This document shows, in pieces, positions 45,212 through 54,549 of a stretch of 64,000 nucleotides of DNA. Numbering within the stretch: position 1 is the stretch's first letter; the number at the start of each line of letters is the position of its first letter. Both the position numbers and the translations under genes were made by a program. Origin of the DNA: Luteimonas chenhongjianii (lineage in GTDB: Bacteria > Pseudomonadota > Gammaproteobacteria > Xanthomonadales > Xanthomonadaceae); the NCBI RefSeq assembly GCF_002327105.1, contig NZ_CP023406.1, forward strand, positions 2,108,001 through 2,172,000, written 5' to 3'. The notes beneath the pieces are model-generated. The model was not told the DNA's origin and searched no databases. It worked only from the letters and a program-made list of their open reading frames with translations.

Positions 45212-46450
45212 GTGGGCCCCCTCCAACGGGTCTACGCCGTGCCGCCGCTTTCCCCGCTGTCCGCTCCCCCGGCCCCGTTGGCCGCCATTGCCCTGTCCCG
45301 CGTCGACGAGGGCGTCTGCCTGCACGAGGCGGACGGCCGCCTGATCTATGCGAACCCTGCGGCCGAGGCGATGCTGCGCGCGCACCCGGTCTGGGTCGAC
45401 GCCTGCGGACGTCTCGATCGCCTGGTGCCACTGCAGGCGGCACGCGACGCCCGCGCGCATGGCAGCTGGGCGGACAGCATCGTCCTGCCGGCCACGACGC
45501 TCGAGGTCCGGCTGTACTGGCTGGGGGCCGAAGCGGGCCGCTTTCTTCTGCTCCTGCGCAGCGACGCGCAGCCAGGCAACGGCGATGACGGCGAGCTCCA
45601 GCAGCGCCACGAGGAACTCAACGTCCGCTTCAATGCCGCGCAGGAACAACTGCTGCAGTCCGAGAAGCTCGCCTCGATCGGCCAGCTGGCCGCTGGCGTG
45701 GCGCACGAGATCAACAATCCGATCGGCTATGTCCACTCGAACCTGGGAAGCCTCCAGGAATACGTGGGCAATCTGTTCGCGCTGATCGACGTCTACGAAC
45801 GCGCGATGCGCGCGCACGACCCGCTTTCGATGCGGGCCGAGATCGACGACACGCGCGAGCGTCTGGACGTCGATTTCATCAGCCGCGACCTGCCGCAGCT
45901 GCTGACCGAGTCGCGCCAGGGCATCGAGCGGGTGACCGCGATCGTCCGCGACCTGCGCGACTTCTCGCGCTCGGACCGCGAACACGCCTGGCGGCTGGCC
46001 GATCTGCATGCAGGGCTGGATTCGACGATCAACATCGTCTGGAACGAGCTGCGTTACAAGGCCAGGCTCGAGAAGGACTACGGCACGCTGCCGATGATCG
46101 AATGCCTGCAGTCGGAGTTGAACCAGGTCTTCATGAACCTGCTGCTCAATGCCGGCCAGGCCATCGATGGCGAGGGCGTGATCAGCGTGCGGACCGGGCA
46201 CGAACCGGGGCAGGTGTGGGTGGAGATCGGCGACACCGGCAACGGCATTCCGCCCGAAGTCCTGCAGCGCATCTTCGACCCGTTCTTCACCACCAAACCG
46301 GTGGGCAAGGGCACCGGTTTGGGCCTGTCGATCTCCTACGGGATCGTGGCCAAGCACCACGGGCGCATCGAGGTCGAGAGCACGCCGCAGGCCGGCAGCC
46401 GGTTCCGGGTGATCCTGCCGGTGCGCCAGCCGCAGCCGGTGGAGGGCTGA
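45212..46450 (+). CDS. PAS-containing sensor histidine kinase
   Basis: This soluble histidine kinase has up to 412 residues. A PAS-like domain is at about 28-130 ([20 protein letters not shown]). A coiled segment leads to the HisKA box ([20 protein letters not shown], the His being phosphorylated) and the HATPase domain ([42 protein letters not shown]). The start is uncertain: GTG 45212, or GTG 45239 nine codons on, because TAGAAT at about 45206 looks like a -10 box that favours the later start. The gene ends one base before the oppositely directed EAL-receiver gene. Confidence 0.85.
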   Translation: MGPLQRVYAVPPLSPLSAPPAPLAAIALSRVDEGVCLHEADGRLIYANPAAEAMLRAHPVWVDACGRLDRLVPLQAARDARAHGSWADSIVLPATTLEVRLYWLGAEAGRFLLLLRSDAQPGNGDDGELQQRHEELNVRFNAAQEQLLQSEKLASIGQLAAGVAHEINNPIGYVHSNLGSLQEYVGNLFALIDVYERAMRAHDPLSMRAEIDDTRERLDVDFISRDLPQLLTESRQGIERVTAIVRDLRDFSRSDREHAWRLADLHAGLDSTINIVWNELRYKARLEKDYGTLPMIECLQSELNQVFMNLLLNAGQAIDGEGVISVRTGHEPGQVWVEIGDTGNGIPPEVLQRIFDPFFTTKPVGKGTGLGLSISYGIVAKHHGRIEVESTPQAGSRFRVILPVRQPQPVEG

Positions 46451-46451
46451 C

Positions 46452-48173
46452 TTACTCCGGCTCGCGGACGCGCTGGGCTTCGTACGTGCGGAAGGCCTGG
46501 CGGATGTGTTCGCGCAGCTTGTTGTCGTCCCAGGGCTTGGTCAGGAAGCGGTAGATGGCGCCGCGGTTGATGGCGTCGGTCACGGTGGCCAGGTCGGTAT
46601 ATCCCGACAGGACGAGGCGGATCGTGTCGGGATAGAGCATCTTGACCCGACCGAGGAACTCGGTGCCGTCCATCTCCTGCATCCGCTGGTCCGACAGGAT
46701 GACCTGGACCTGGTTGGTGGCCAGCAGACCGAAGGCATCGCGCACGTTGCCGGCTGCGAGGATGCGGTAGCCGTCGCGGCGGAACAGCCGCACCAGCGAA
46801 CGCAGCACGTTCTGCTCGTCGTCGACCAGCAACAGCGTGCGGTCGGACTGGGTGGCGGTGAAGAGTTCGGGCCTCAGGTAACGGCGACGAAGTGCCTGGC
46901 CCGCGGCGTCGGCGCTCATCGGCTCGCCGAACAGGTAGCCCTGGAAATAGTCACAGTCCGCGCGGCGCAGGAAGCCCAGCTGCGCCTCGCTCTCCACGCC
47001 ATTGGCGATGACCTTCATGCCGAGCTGGTGGCCCATTGCGATGAGCGCGCGCACGATGGCCGTCTCGCGGCTGCCGGCGGGTGCGGCGCTGATGAAGCTG
47101 CGGTCGATCTTGAGGATGTCGGCGGGGTAGCGCACGAGCGCGCCGAGACTGGCGTCACCGGTCCCGAAGTTGTCGAGGGTGACGGCGATGCCCTCGTGGC
47201 GCAGCGCCGACACGGTGCGATAGACCACGTCGGTGCTGTTCTGGGTGAGCACGCGTTCGTTGAGTTCCAGCACGATCGACGACATCGGCAGGCCGGCATG
47301 CTGCATGCGCGCAAGCAAGCGGTCGACGAAATCCGGCTGCAGCAGCTGCTGGGTCGTCACGTTGACGCCGACGAAGAAGTCGTCGAAGCCCTGTTCGCGC
47401 CAGGCGCGCACCTGCACGATGACCCGCTCGAGCATCCAGTCGCCGATCTTCAGGATCAGCCCGATACGTTCGGCGGTGGGCAGGAAGCGTTCGGGCAGCA
47501 GCGGGCCCAGCACCGGCGACTGCCAGCGGACCAGTGCCTCCATGCCGATCACGCGTCCGTCGCGGGCGCTGATCTTGGGCTGGTAGCGCAGCCGGAACTC
47601 GCCGTTGGGCAGGGCGTCGACGATCTGCCTGGCGATCGTGCTTTCGCTCTGCGTGCGTTCGTGGACGCCGGTGGCGTGCAGCTGCACCGGCTCGTCGACG
47701 GTTTCCGATGCCCGGCGCACGGCCGTTTCCGCCAGTTGCAGCAACATCGAGGGGTCGTCGCCATGGTGCGGGCAGAGACTGATGCCGATCTTGGCCTCGA
47801 GGAACAGCGTGTAGGGCAGCACTTCCAGCGGGCGCTCGATCTCGGCGATCAGTTCGAGGGCCAGCGTCTGTGCCGCCTGGGCATCGGCGCCGGCCTGTGA
47901 GACAGCCACGATGAACTCGTCGCTGCCATGCCGCCACGCCTGGCCGCGGCCCGCCACCCGGTCCTGCAGCCGCTGGCCCACGGCGTCGAGCGCGGCGTCG
48001 CCTACATCCACGCCCATGTTCTGGTTGACCGAGGCGAAGTGTTCGATGTCGACATGCAGCAGGACCAGCGGGACGCCGGAAATCCCGGCGTCCCGGATCA
48101 TCCCCACCAGTACGGGATGCGCTGCGCCGAGCCGGGGTGTCGGAGGGGTGGGAACGGCATCGGGCATGTGCAT
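46452..48173 (-). CDS. Degenerate GGDEF-EAL protein with C-terminal receiver domain
   Basis: This is a 573-residue cytoplasmic protein. A GGDEF-type domain occupies about 20-165, with GSDEF at 83-87 in place of GGDEF. An EAL-type domain occupies about 180-430. EAL (212-214), Asn271, Glu303, Asp334, Lys355 and Gln411 are present. The second Asp of DDFGTG is Asn335, and the catalytic Glu of the AEGVE loop is Asn391. A receiver domain fills 445-565, with LLVDDEQNVLR and Asp495. Two key changes make phosphodiesterase activity unlikely, so it may bind c-di-GMP or partner proteins. It follows the NarX-like kinase by 9 bases on the same strand. Confidence 0.85.
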   Translation of the reverse strand: MHMPDAVPTPPTPRLGAAHPVLVGMIRDAGISGVPLVLLHVDIEHFASVNQNMGVDVGDAALDAVGQRLQDRVAGRGQAWRHGSDEFIVAVSQAGADAQAAQTLALELIAEIERPLEVLPYTLFLEAKIGISLCPHHGDDPSMLLQLAETAVRRASETVDEPVQLHATGVHERTQSESTIARQIVDALPNGEFRLRYQPKISARDGRVIGMEALVRWQSPVLGPLLPERFLPTAERIGLILKIGDWMLERVIVQVRAWREQGFDDFFVGVNVTTQQLLQPDFVDRLLARMQHAGLPMSSIVLELNERVLTQNSTDVVYRTVSALRHEGIAVTLDNFGTGDASLGALVRYPADILKIDRSFISAAPAGSRETAIVRALIAMGHQLGMKVIANGVESEAQLGFLRRADCDYFQGYLFGEPMSADAAGQALRRRYLRPELFTATQSDRTLLLVDDEQNVLRSLVRLFRRDGYRILAAGNVRDAFGLLATNQVQVILSDQRMQEMDGTEFLGRVKMLYPDTIRLVLSGYTDLATVTDAINRGAIYRFLTKPWDDNKLREHIRQAFRTYEAQRVREPE

Positions 48174-48182
48174 CGATCGATT

Positions 48183-49337
48183 CTAGCCGCCGGCGTGCGG
48201 ATCGGGCGGCGTTGTCGATGCCCCGGCATAGGGGAGCCAGGCTTCGATCCGCGTGCCGTTGCCCGGCCGCGACTCCACGTCGAACCGGCCCCCGATCATG
48301 TGCGCACGCTCGCGCATGATCACCAGGCCGAGGCCACGCGCCGCGCCGGGGAGGAATCCCGCGCCGTCGTCCTCCACGCACAGGTGCAGGCCTTCGCCGT
48401 CGTCACGCAGCGACAGGGCGACCCGGCTGGCGCCGGCATGGCGCATGATGTTCGTCAGGGCCTCCTGGGCGATGCGGAAGCAGGCCTGTTCGACCGCAGC
48501 GTCGGGCCGGCGGGGCAGGGGGTCGATCTGCAGCGCGGGAACCAGGCCCGCGCCGCGCAGCAGGCGCTCGGCATGCCAGCGAAGCGCGGCCTCCAGGCCC
48601 AGCGCATCGAGTTGCGGCGGGCGCAGCAGGATCGAGATATCGCGCAGCCGCTCTAGGGTCGCGTCGGCCAGCACGAGAATGTCGCCAAGGTCGTCGCGCC
48701 GACGATGCTCGTCGGATTCGTCGAGCGCGCTGAGCGCCGCCATCTTCATCGCCGTGACGGACTGTCCGATGTCGTCATGCAGCTCGCGCGAGATCGCACG
48801 GCGCTCGTCCTCCTGCACCGTGAACACACGCGCGGCCAGTGCCTGCAGCTCGCGGTTGCCACGGGCCAGTTCGTCGCGCATGCGCTCCACCTCTGTCAGG
48901 TCGCGCACGACGAGCAGCGTGCACGGGCGACCGTCCAGGCCGACCTGCGCACAGGTGAGTGCGGCCTCGAACCGCGAGCCGTCGCGGCGACACATGCGCA
49001 GCGATGGCGGTGGTGCGTCCCCCGCGCCGGCCGGGGTCGTCAGCCAGCCCAGGAATGCTTCGCGTGTGCCGTCGCTCACCAGGCGACCGGCATGCATGCC
49101 GCACAGCCCGCCGGGGGGATGGCCGAAGATCGCCTCTGCGGCCGGATTGGCGTGGACGATCCGGTCCTCTACCAGCAGCAAGATCCCATCGGGAAGCAGG
49201 CGCATGAGTTCGCGAAATTCGCCTGCTGCCGTGTGCACGGCGGTCAGGGGGTCGGCCATGCGCTCGACAGCGCGGCCACGATGGGTCGGATCGGGGGCAG
49301 TGGGTCCGGACGCCATTTCCGGCGCATCTCCTTCCAT
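48183..49337 (-). CDS. PAS-containing NarX-type sensor histidine kinase
   Basis: This is a soluble kinase of 384 residues. A PAS domain is at about 38-160 (LMRLLPDGILLLVEDRIVHA, NPAAEAIFGHPPGGLCG). A coiled segment (RMRDELARGNRELQALAARV) leads to the HisKA_3 box, with the phosphorylated His in AISRELHDDIGQSVTAMKM. The HATPase part has QEALTNIMRHAGASRVALSL and GAARGLGLVIMRERAHMIGG. Such kinases pair with NarL-type regulators; the one at 19493-20128 is a candidate. No transmembrane segment is seen. Starts at ATG 49317 or 49260 are also possible. Confidence 0.85.
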   Translation of the reverse strand: MEGDAPEMASGPTAPDPTHRGRAVERMADPLTAVHTAAGEFRELMRLLPDGILLLVEDRIVHANPAAEAIFGHPPGGLCGMHAGRLVSDGTREAFLGWLTTPAGAGDAPPPSLRMCRRDGSRFEAALTCAQVGLDGRPCTLLVVRDLTEVERMRDELARGNRELQALAARVFTVQEDERRAISRELHDDIGQSVTAMKMAALSALDESDEHRRRDDLGDILVLADATLERLRDISILLRPPQLDALGLEAALRWHAERLLRGAGLVPALQIDPLPRRPDAAVEQACFRIAQEALTNIMRHAGASRVALSLRDDGEGLHLCVEDDGAGFLPGAARGLGLVIMRERAHMIGGRFDVESRPGNGTRIEAWLPYAGASTTPPDPHAGG

Positions 49338-49380
49338 GCATGTGGCCCCGGAGTCTAACGCCCGCGCGCGCAGTGGCGGC

Positions 49381-49407
49381 TCAACTTCAGTGCGCCGGCG
49401 CCGCTAA
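49381..49407 (+). promoter_or_regulatory. sigma-28 promoter for the PAS-GGDEF-EAL gene
   Basis: TCAACTT, then GCCGCTAA, with exactly 15 bases between TCAA and GCCG. The predicted start is near 49414, about 53 bases before the ATG. It differs from GCCGATAA at one base. It lies in the 129-base divergent gap with the NarX-type kinase. Confidence 0.65.
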
Positions 49408-49466
49408 CACTCGGGACGCCCCGCCGCTTCCGCGGACGAGGCCACAGATGGAGCGACCGCAGCGCG

Positions 49467-52232
49467 ATGGAACCCGGCCTCATTTCCAGCCTCCTCGACC
49501 ATCCGGTCTCGGATGGCGTGCTGCTGCTCGACCGGGGCGGGCGCTGCATTGCGGCCAACCCCGCGGCTCGCCGGCGCGGCCTGGACCGGCTGGTCGAGCG
49601 GCATGCGGCGTCGCTGGCGGGGCTGTACGCACGCCTGCTCGACGGTGTGGACGAGCTGCCCTGCGAACTGCCCGATACCGGCATGCCGCTGCGCGGCCTG
49701 CTGCGGGCGGTGCAGGTCGACGACAGCGGGCCGCTGGCGTTCTCGCTGAGCGTGCGCCTGTCGGAGGATCTGGATGACTGGCTGGAAGCCGCCGAGTCGG
49801 GCGGGCACGCGTTGTGGGTGTGGGAGCTGCGGCATGACCAGATGCGCGGGTCGGCGGCCTGGATCCAATGGGTGGGTCGCGCGGGACACGACGCGCCTCT
49901 GCCATTCGACGCGGTGGAGCAGCGCATCCATCCCGACGACCGCGGCCCCAGGCGTACTGCCCTGGGCGCCTATCTCGAAGGCGCCCTCGCGCAGTACCTG
50001 TGTGAGTACCGATGCCTTCGCGAGGACGGTGACTGGCGCTGGGTGCGCGACAGCGGACAGGTCACCGCACGCGATGCGCAGGGCCGTCCATCGAAGGTCG
50101 CCGGAACGCTGACCTGCATCGATCACCAGAAGCGTCTCGAGCACACGCTGCGCGAGCAACGCGGCCTGGTCGAGGACACCCAGCGCCTGGCGGGCATGGG
50201 CAGCTGGCAATGGGCCATCGATGACGATCGCGTCTCCTGCGCGCCGCAACTGCGCGCCCTGCTCGACATCGAGGAGGGCGCCGGGCTGCGCAACTGGCTG
50301 CGGCGCTGTCGACGGGCGGAGTTCCCCGTGCTGCGCCGCGCGTGGCGCGAACTGCGCGACCGCACCGAGCCGGCGCACTTCGAGCTCACCCTGTCCGGCA
50401 AGGGCGCGGCCAACGTCCTGCAGATATGGGCTTCGCCGCAATGCGACGGGAATGGCCGGCCGCTTACGGTACTGGCCCAGGTGCAGGATGTGACCCGCCA
50501 GCGCCAGAGTGATGCCGAAGCCCGTCGGCGCGGCGCGCTGCTGCGCCGAGTTGCCGAGCTCGGCCGGATCGGCGGCTGCGAGATCGACGCAGAGACACGC
50601 ACGCTGCACTGGACCGGAGAGTGTGCCGGGCTGCACGGGCGGGAAGGGCAGTCGCTTCCGCTCGACGATCTGCTGAGGCACTACACCACCGAATCCCGCG
50701 AGGCCCTGCAGGCGGCGATGAGCCGGGTCGCATCGGGCGCGCCCGCGGCATCGATCGAACTATGTTTCTACCGCCCGGACGGGGCGCAGGTCTGGACCCA
50801 GGCGGTGGTCGATTTCGTCCGCGAGCCGGGTCTACCGCCGCGTTACCTGGTGCTGTTCCGGGATATCTCGGGCGAACGTGCGGCCAGCGAGCGCATCGAG
50901 CAGCTGGCCCACTACGATGCGCTCACCGGACTGCCCAACCGCACCCGTCTGCGTCAGGACGTGGATTCGGCATTGAGCCAGGGCGGATCGCTGTGCCAGG
51001 CGCTGCTGCTCCTCGATATCTCCGGTTTCGGCGGAATCAACGAGGCCCATGGCCATGCCGCCGGTGATCTCGTGCTCAAGGCGGTCGCGGCCCGGCTGCA
51101 CATGCTGGTGGACGCCGGCGACGTGTTCGGGCGCATCGGCGCCGACGAGTTCGTGGTGCTGCTGCAGCAGGGCGCCAGTCGCCAGGAGGTGACGCTTGCC
51201 GCCCAACGCATCGTCAACGGCCTGTCCGACCCCGTGCCCGCTGCCGGCGAGCTACTGCGCTTCGGGATCAGCGCCGGGATCGCGGTGCGTCCGCCGGGCG
51301 TGGGCTTCGATGAGCTGCTGCGCGCCGCCGGCGTGGCCCTGCATGGTGCCCGCCGCGAAGGGCGCAACCACATCGAGTTCTACAGCCCCACGGCGTGGCT
51401 GCAGGCCCGGCGCCGCCTGGAGATCGAGCATGCGCTGCGCGGCGCGCTCGAGCAGGAGGAGTTCTCGCTGGCTTACCAGCCGCTGATCGATCTGGCCGAC
51501 GGCGGCGTCTGCGGCATGGAGGCGCTTCTGCGCTGGCACCATCCGGAGCTTGGACCCTGCGCGCCGGGCGAGTTCATCGAAATCGCCGAGGCGACAGGCG
51601 ACATCGTCGCGATCGGCGAATGGGTCCTGCGCGAGGCCTGCCGGCAGGCCGCCGCATGGGATGCGTCGGGCCTGCGCTTTGGCCGCATGTCGGTCAATGT
51701 CTCGGCCGTGCAACTGCGCGATCCCGGGTTCACCCAGCGCGTCCTGCTGGCGTGCGCCGACACGGGATGGTCCACCGCCCGGCTCGAACTGGAGATCACC
51801 GAGTCCGCCTTGCTGCTCGATACCGACGCCTTGTGGGAGTGCTTCGGCGCATTGCAGAGCGCTGGCGTTGCCCTGGCCGTGGACGATTTCGGCACCGGAT
51901 TCTCGAGCCTCAGCTACCTGAGCCGTTTTCCGGTAGGGCGGCTGAAGATCGACCGGAGCTTCATTGCCGGCCTGGCGGCATCCGACGGGACGGGGCGGGC
52001 GGTGGAAGTGACGCGCGCGATCATCCAGCTCGGCAAGGCGCTGCGCATGCAGGTGCTGGCCGAAGGGGTCGAGTCGAACGAGGACGAACGGCTGCTGCGC
52101 GAATACGGGTGCGACGAGGTGCAGGGCTATCTGCATTCCAGGCCGCTGGCTCCGCGGGAGATGGTGCGCTGGCTGCAGGCTCGCGCGCTGAGCGCCGATC
52201 ATGTCGAGCCGGTCCACGCGTCCATGGGCTGA
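49467..52232 (+). CDS. PAS-GGDEF-EAL c-di-GMP signalling protein
   Basis: This 921-residue cytoplasmic protein has about three PAS-like domains (about 115-215, 240-345 and 365-470; for example HALWVWELRHDQMRGSAAWI and YRCLREDGDWRWVRDSGQV). The GGDEF domain starts near 475 (HYDALTGLPNRTRLRQDVD), with GADEF near 557 in place of GGDEF, so cyclase activity is doubtful. The EAL domain (about 650-905) keeps the catalytic set: MEALLRWHH, NVSAVQL, LEITESALL, DDFGTGFSSL, LKIDRSFI and LAEGVES. It is probably an active phosphodiesterase. A sigma-28-type promoter suggests expression with late flagellar genes. An ATG at 49448 is out of frame and not used. Confidence 0.9.
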   Translation: MEPGLISSLLDHPVSDGVLLLDRGGRCIAANPAARRRGLDRLVERHAASLAGLYARLLDGVDELPCELPDTGMPLRGLLRAVQVDDSGPLAFSLSVRLSEDLDDWLEAAESGGHALWVWELRHDQMRGSAAWIQWVGRAGHDAPLPFDAVEQRIHPDDRGPRRTALGAYLEGALAQYLCEYRCLREDGDWRWVRDSGQVTARDAQGRPSKVAGTLTCIDHQKRLEHTLREQRGLVEDTQRLAGMGSWQWAIDDDRVSCAPQLRALLDIEEGAGLRNWLRRCRRAEFPVLRRAWRELRDRTEPAHFELTLSGKGAANVLQIWASPQCDGNGRPLTVLAQVQDVTRQRQSDAEARRRGALLRRVAELGRIGGCEIDAETRTLHWTGECAGLHGREGQSLPLDDLLRHYTTESREALQAAMSRVASGAPAASIELCFYRPDGAQVWTQAVVDFVREPGLPPRYLVLFRDISGERAASERIEQLAHYDALTGLPNRTRLRQDVDSALSQGGSLCQALLLLDISGFGGINEAHGHAAGDLVLKAVAARLHMLVDAGDVFGRIGADEFVVLLQQGASRQEVTLAAQRIVNGLSDPVPAAGELLRFGISAGIAVRPPGVGFDELLRAAGVALHGARREGRNHIEFYSPTAWLQARRRLEIEHALRGALEQEEFSLAYQPLIDLADGGVCGMEALLRWHHPELGPCAPGEFIEIAEATGDIVAIGEWVLREACRQAAAWDASGLRFGRMSVNVSAVQLRDPGFTQRVLLACADTGWSTARLELEITESALLLDTDALWECFGALQSAGVALAVDDFGTGFSSLSYLSRFPVGRLKIDRSFIAGLAASDGTGRAVEVTRAIIQLGKALRMQVLAEGVESNEDERLLREYGCDEVQGYLHSRPLAPREMVRWLQARALSADHVEPVHASMG

Positions 52233-52989
52233 ACCGCGGCGGCTGGTGCTCGGGCTGCTGCATCGATGAAGCTGCAGCGCCGGACATGCGCGCTGCAGGA
52301 CACGACCGTTCCGTAGCGGCCTCGCCGCCCAGACCGCGCGCCACGCGTGGTGAGTCCGGCTCCTGCCAGCTGCGATCGCACGCCCGCATTCCCGGCGCCG
52401 CGATGGGGCACATCTTGGACAATCAAACGGACTTGAACGCTCGCGTGGTCGCCCCCGCTGCACGGATCCGCCGCGCGCTGCCCAGCGCGGCGCGGCGGGC
52501 GTAAGGCTGCGTCTCAGCCCCGCAGAACCCGCCGGCATCGTCATGCGCGTCGTGGACAAGGGGGCGTGTTGCACAGCGCGCCGCGCCTGTATGGCGAGCG
52601 TCGGCGTCGTTGCGTAACCGACGCAGCCCGTCGGAAACGGCGAGCGGGGTCCCGCCCAGAAAGCGCGGCCGGTCGGCAAGCGCCCTGCTGCGACCGGACA
52701 AGTCCCGATCCTCCGTGGGCGATGCACCGTCATCGAGGCAAGAACTGGGCACGAGCGGCGACGAGGCGGCCGCGCCTTCCTGGCCCGTTGGCTGAGTCCT
52801 GCCCGGTTCTCCCGGATGTGCGGCGGTCATGTGGCGCGCGCGCCCCACGACCCGATCGGTCGAGCGCAGGCGCGTCAATGCGCTGCGGAGGTCCGCCAGT
52901 ACGTATATGCGCGCAACTGCTGTCGCGGTGCAGGGACCTGATCGACCGTCGCCCGCGTGCATCCCGCGTGCGACTACGCACTCCGCCGC
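52233..52989. other. Long intergenic stretch without a recognisable gene
   Basis: This 757-base stretch lies between the PAS-GGDEF-EAL gene and a small minus-strand gene. Several frames are open because the DNA is GC-rich, but their products are Arg/Ala/Gly-rich with no family pattern. I see no tRNA, no sigma-54 or sigma-28 match and no strong terminator. It may hold decayed sequence. Confidence 0.5.
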
Positions 52990-53274
52990 TCAGAACCCGG
53001 CGGCGAGATCCCAGGCAATCACCGACTCGACCGGGTCGAGTGCGGGCGCGTGATGCCCGTCCGGCGCTGCCGGGCCGAGCAGCGTCTGCAGTTCCTGGCG
53101 GCCCGCGAGTTCCAACCGCTCGAGCAGGTCGCCGCCTATCCGCTGCACCTTATCGGGCCCGGAGGGCGGCAACGCGCATGCCCCGGACAGGGCCGGGGCG
53201 TGCGGGTCGATCCAGCCGGGGCTCGGAAGGTCCAAGTTCGGGCTTCGGTCAGAACAGCTCGACCGTACCGGCAC
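52990..53274 (-). CDS. Small hypothetical protein after the MCP gene
   Basis: A short frame of 94 codons from ATG 53274, or 81 from TTG 53235 ([18 protein letters not shown]). The part after the TTG has the strong third-position GC bias of real genes here. It encodes a plausible soluble end ([20 protein letters not shown], then [15 protein letters not shown]). It overlaps the end of the MCP gene by 26 bases if the ATG is used. I do not recognise a family. Confidence 0.45.
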   Translation of the reverse strand: MPVRSSCSDRSPNLDLPSPGWIDPHAPALSGACALPPSGPDKVQRIGGDLLERLELAGRQELQTLLGPAAPDGHHAPALDPVESVIAWDLAAGF

Positions 53275-54442
53275 CCAGCGAATCCTGAGTCACCGGCTTG
53301 TGCGGCGGTCGCTCCCAGGTCGTGCGCAGTTCGCGCAGGCGCTGTCCGATCCGCTGCAGGGCCTTGGTGAGCTCCTCGTCGAAGACGCCGCCGTTACGGC
53401 GCAGCAGGTCCTGCAGCTCGATCGCCTCACGGTTGATCGCGTTGAGGCGTTCGAGGTGGGTGTGCACGCCGCCCAGCGCCTGCGTGGCGATGTCCTCGAA
53501 CTGCAGCGCGCGTACGGCCTCGCTGACGCTCGCGTCGATCGCGCGACCGCACTCGGAGATCTCGCGCATGCCGTCGCCGAGCGAGCGGTTGATGGTGGCG
53601 ACCTGTTCGAGCATGCCGGCCGCTTCGGTCCTAGCTTCGCGTGAGCGGTCGAGGTCGCGCGAGGCCATGCCCGAAACGGTGTCGCGGACCTTGGCGATCG
53701 ATTCCTTCGAGGAATGCGCCAGCTTGCGGATCTGCTCGTTGAACGCAGTGGAGCGTTCGGACAGGTTGCGGACCTCATCGGCAACCACGGCGAAGCCGCG
53801 ACCCGCTTCGCCTGCGCGCGCCGCTTCGATCGCCGCGTTGAGGGCCAGCAGGTTGGTCTGGTCGGCGATCGACTTCACGTCCTCGAGCAGGGCGAAGATG
53901 CCGTCCAGATGTCCGGCCATCTCGTCGATGTGGGTAACGGTCACGCCGCTCTGGCCGCTGACCTGCTCCAGCGCCTCGACCAGCTGCTCCATGCGCTGGC
54001 TGGCGTGCTGGGCAAAGCGCGCGACGTCCGCCCCGCCCATGCCGTCCTGGTCACCGGCTCGGTCGAGCAGCCGGCTCATCGCCTGGGCCTGCTGGCGCGA
54101 CTTGCGGTTCATCGCATCGAAGCTGCTGCCAAGGCCGCTGACCGCCTGGCGGATCAGCTCGCGGGCGCGTTCGACCTCCACGCGGGAGCCCTCGATTTCC
54201 GCGCCGACGAACTGGCGCAGTTCACCGAGCAGGTCGTCCTGCTCCTTCATCGCGCGGGAGTGCTCGGCAGTCGGGCGGGCGTCACGGAGCGCCAGCCAGC
54301 CGGCGGTCACCAGCCAGCTGGCGGTCAGGGTGATCAGGATCGCCCAGCGCACCGGCGCCGCCCAATCGAGGACGAACGCAAGCGGCAGCAGCAGGGTCAG
54401 GGCTAGGGGCGCGGCGAGGCGGATCAGGATGCGTGCGTACAT
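53249..54442 (-). CDS. Methyl-accepting chemotaxis protein without periplasmic sensor
   Basis: This 397-residue receptor-like protein has two hydrophobic helices at about 10-27 and 32-52, with almost no periplasmic loop between them and no HAMP domain. The signalling domain is complete: the hairpin tip is [20 protein letters not shown] followed by [19 protein letters not shown] long C-terminal helical part follows ([20 protein letters not shown]). The sensory input must come from the membrane or cytoplasm. A sigma-28 promoter at 54474-54499 places it in the late flagellar class. Confidence 0.92.
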   Translation of the reverse strand: MYARILIRLAAPLALTLLLPLAFVLDWAAPVRWAILITLTASWLVTAGWLALRDARPTAEHSRAMKEQDDLLGELRQFVGAEIEGSRVEVERARELIRQAVSGLGSSFDAMNRKSRQQAQAMSRLLDRAGDQDGMGGADVARFAQHASQRMEQLVEALEQVSGQSGVTVTHIDEMAGHLDGIFALLEDVKSIADQTNLLALNAAIEAARAGEAGRGFAVVADEVRNLSERSTAFNEQIRKLAHSSKESIAKVRDTVSGMASRDLDRSREARTEAAGMLEQVATINRSLGDGMREISECGRAIDASVSEAVRALQFEDIATQALGGVHTHLERLNAINREAIELQDLLRRNGGVFDEELTKALQRIGQRLRELRTTWERPPHKPVTQDSLGAGTVELF

Positions 54443-54473
54443 GGGCGGTCTCAGGGGGTTCCTACATCCCCGG

Positions 54474-54499
54474 TATCGGCACCCATGTGCGCGGCTTTA
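54474..54499 (-). promoter_or_regulatory. sigma-28 promoter for the MCP gene
   Basis: On the minus strand TAAA-N15-GCCGATA, a complete match to the FliA core. The predicted start is near 54467, about 25 bases before the MCP ATG. Confidence 0.82.
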
Positions 54500-54549
54500 G
54501 CTTGGTCAGCGAGATCGCGCGCCCTTGGTGATGTATCCGCGTCGCGGCT

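Noticed and set aside
52423..52962. Minus-strand frame of 179 codons in the long gap
   Set aside because: No start site signal, no domain, and composition is typical of random GC-rich frames.
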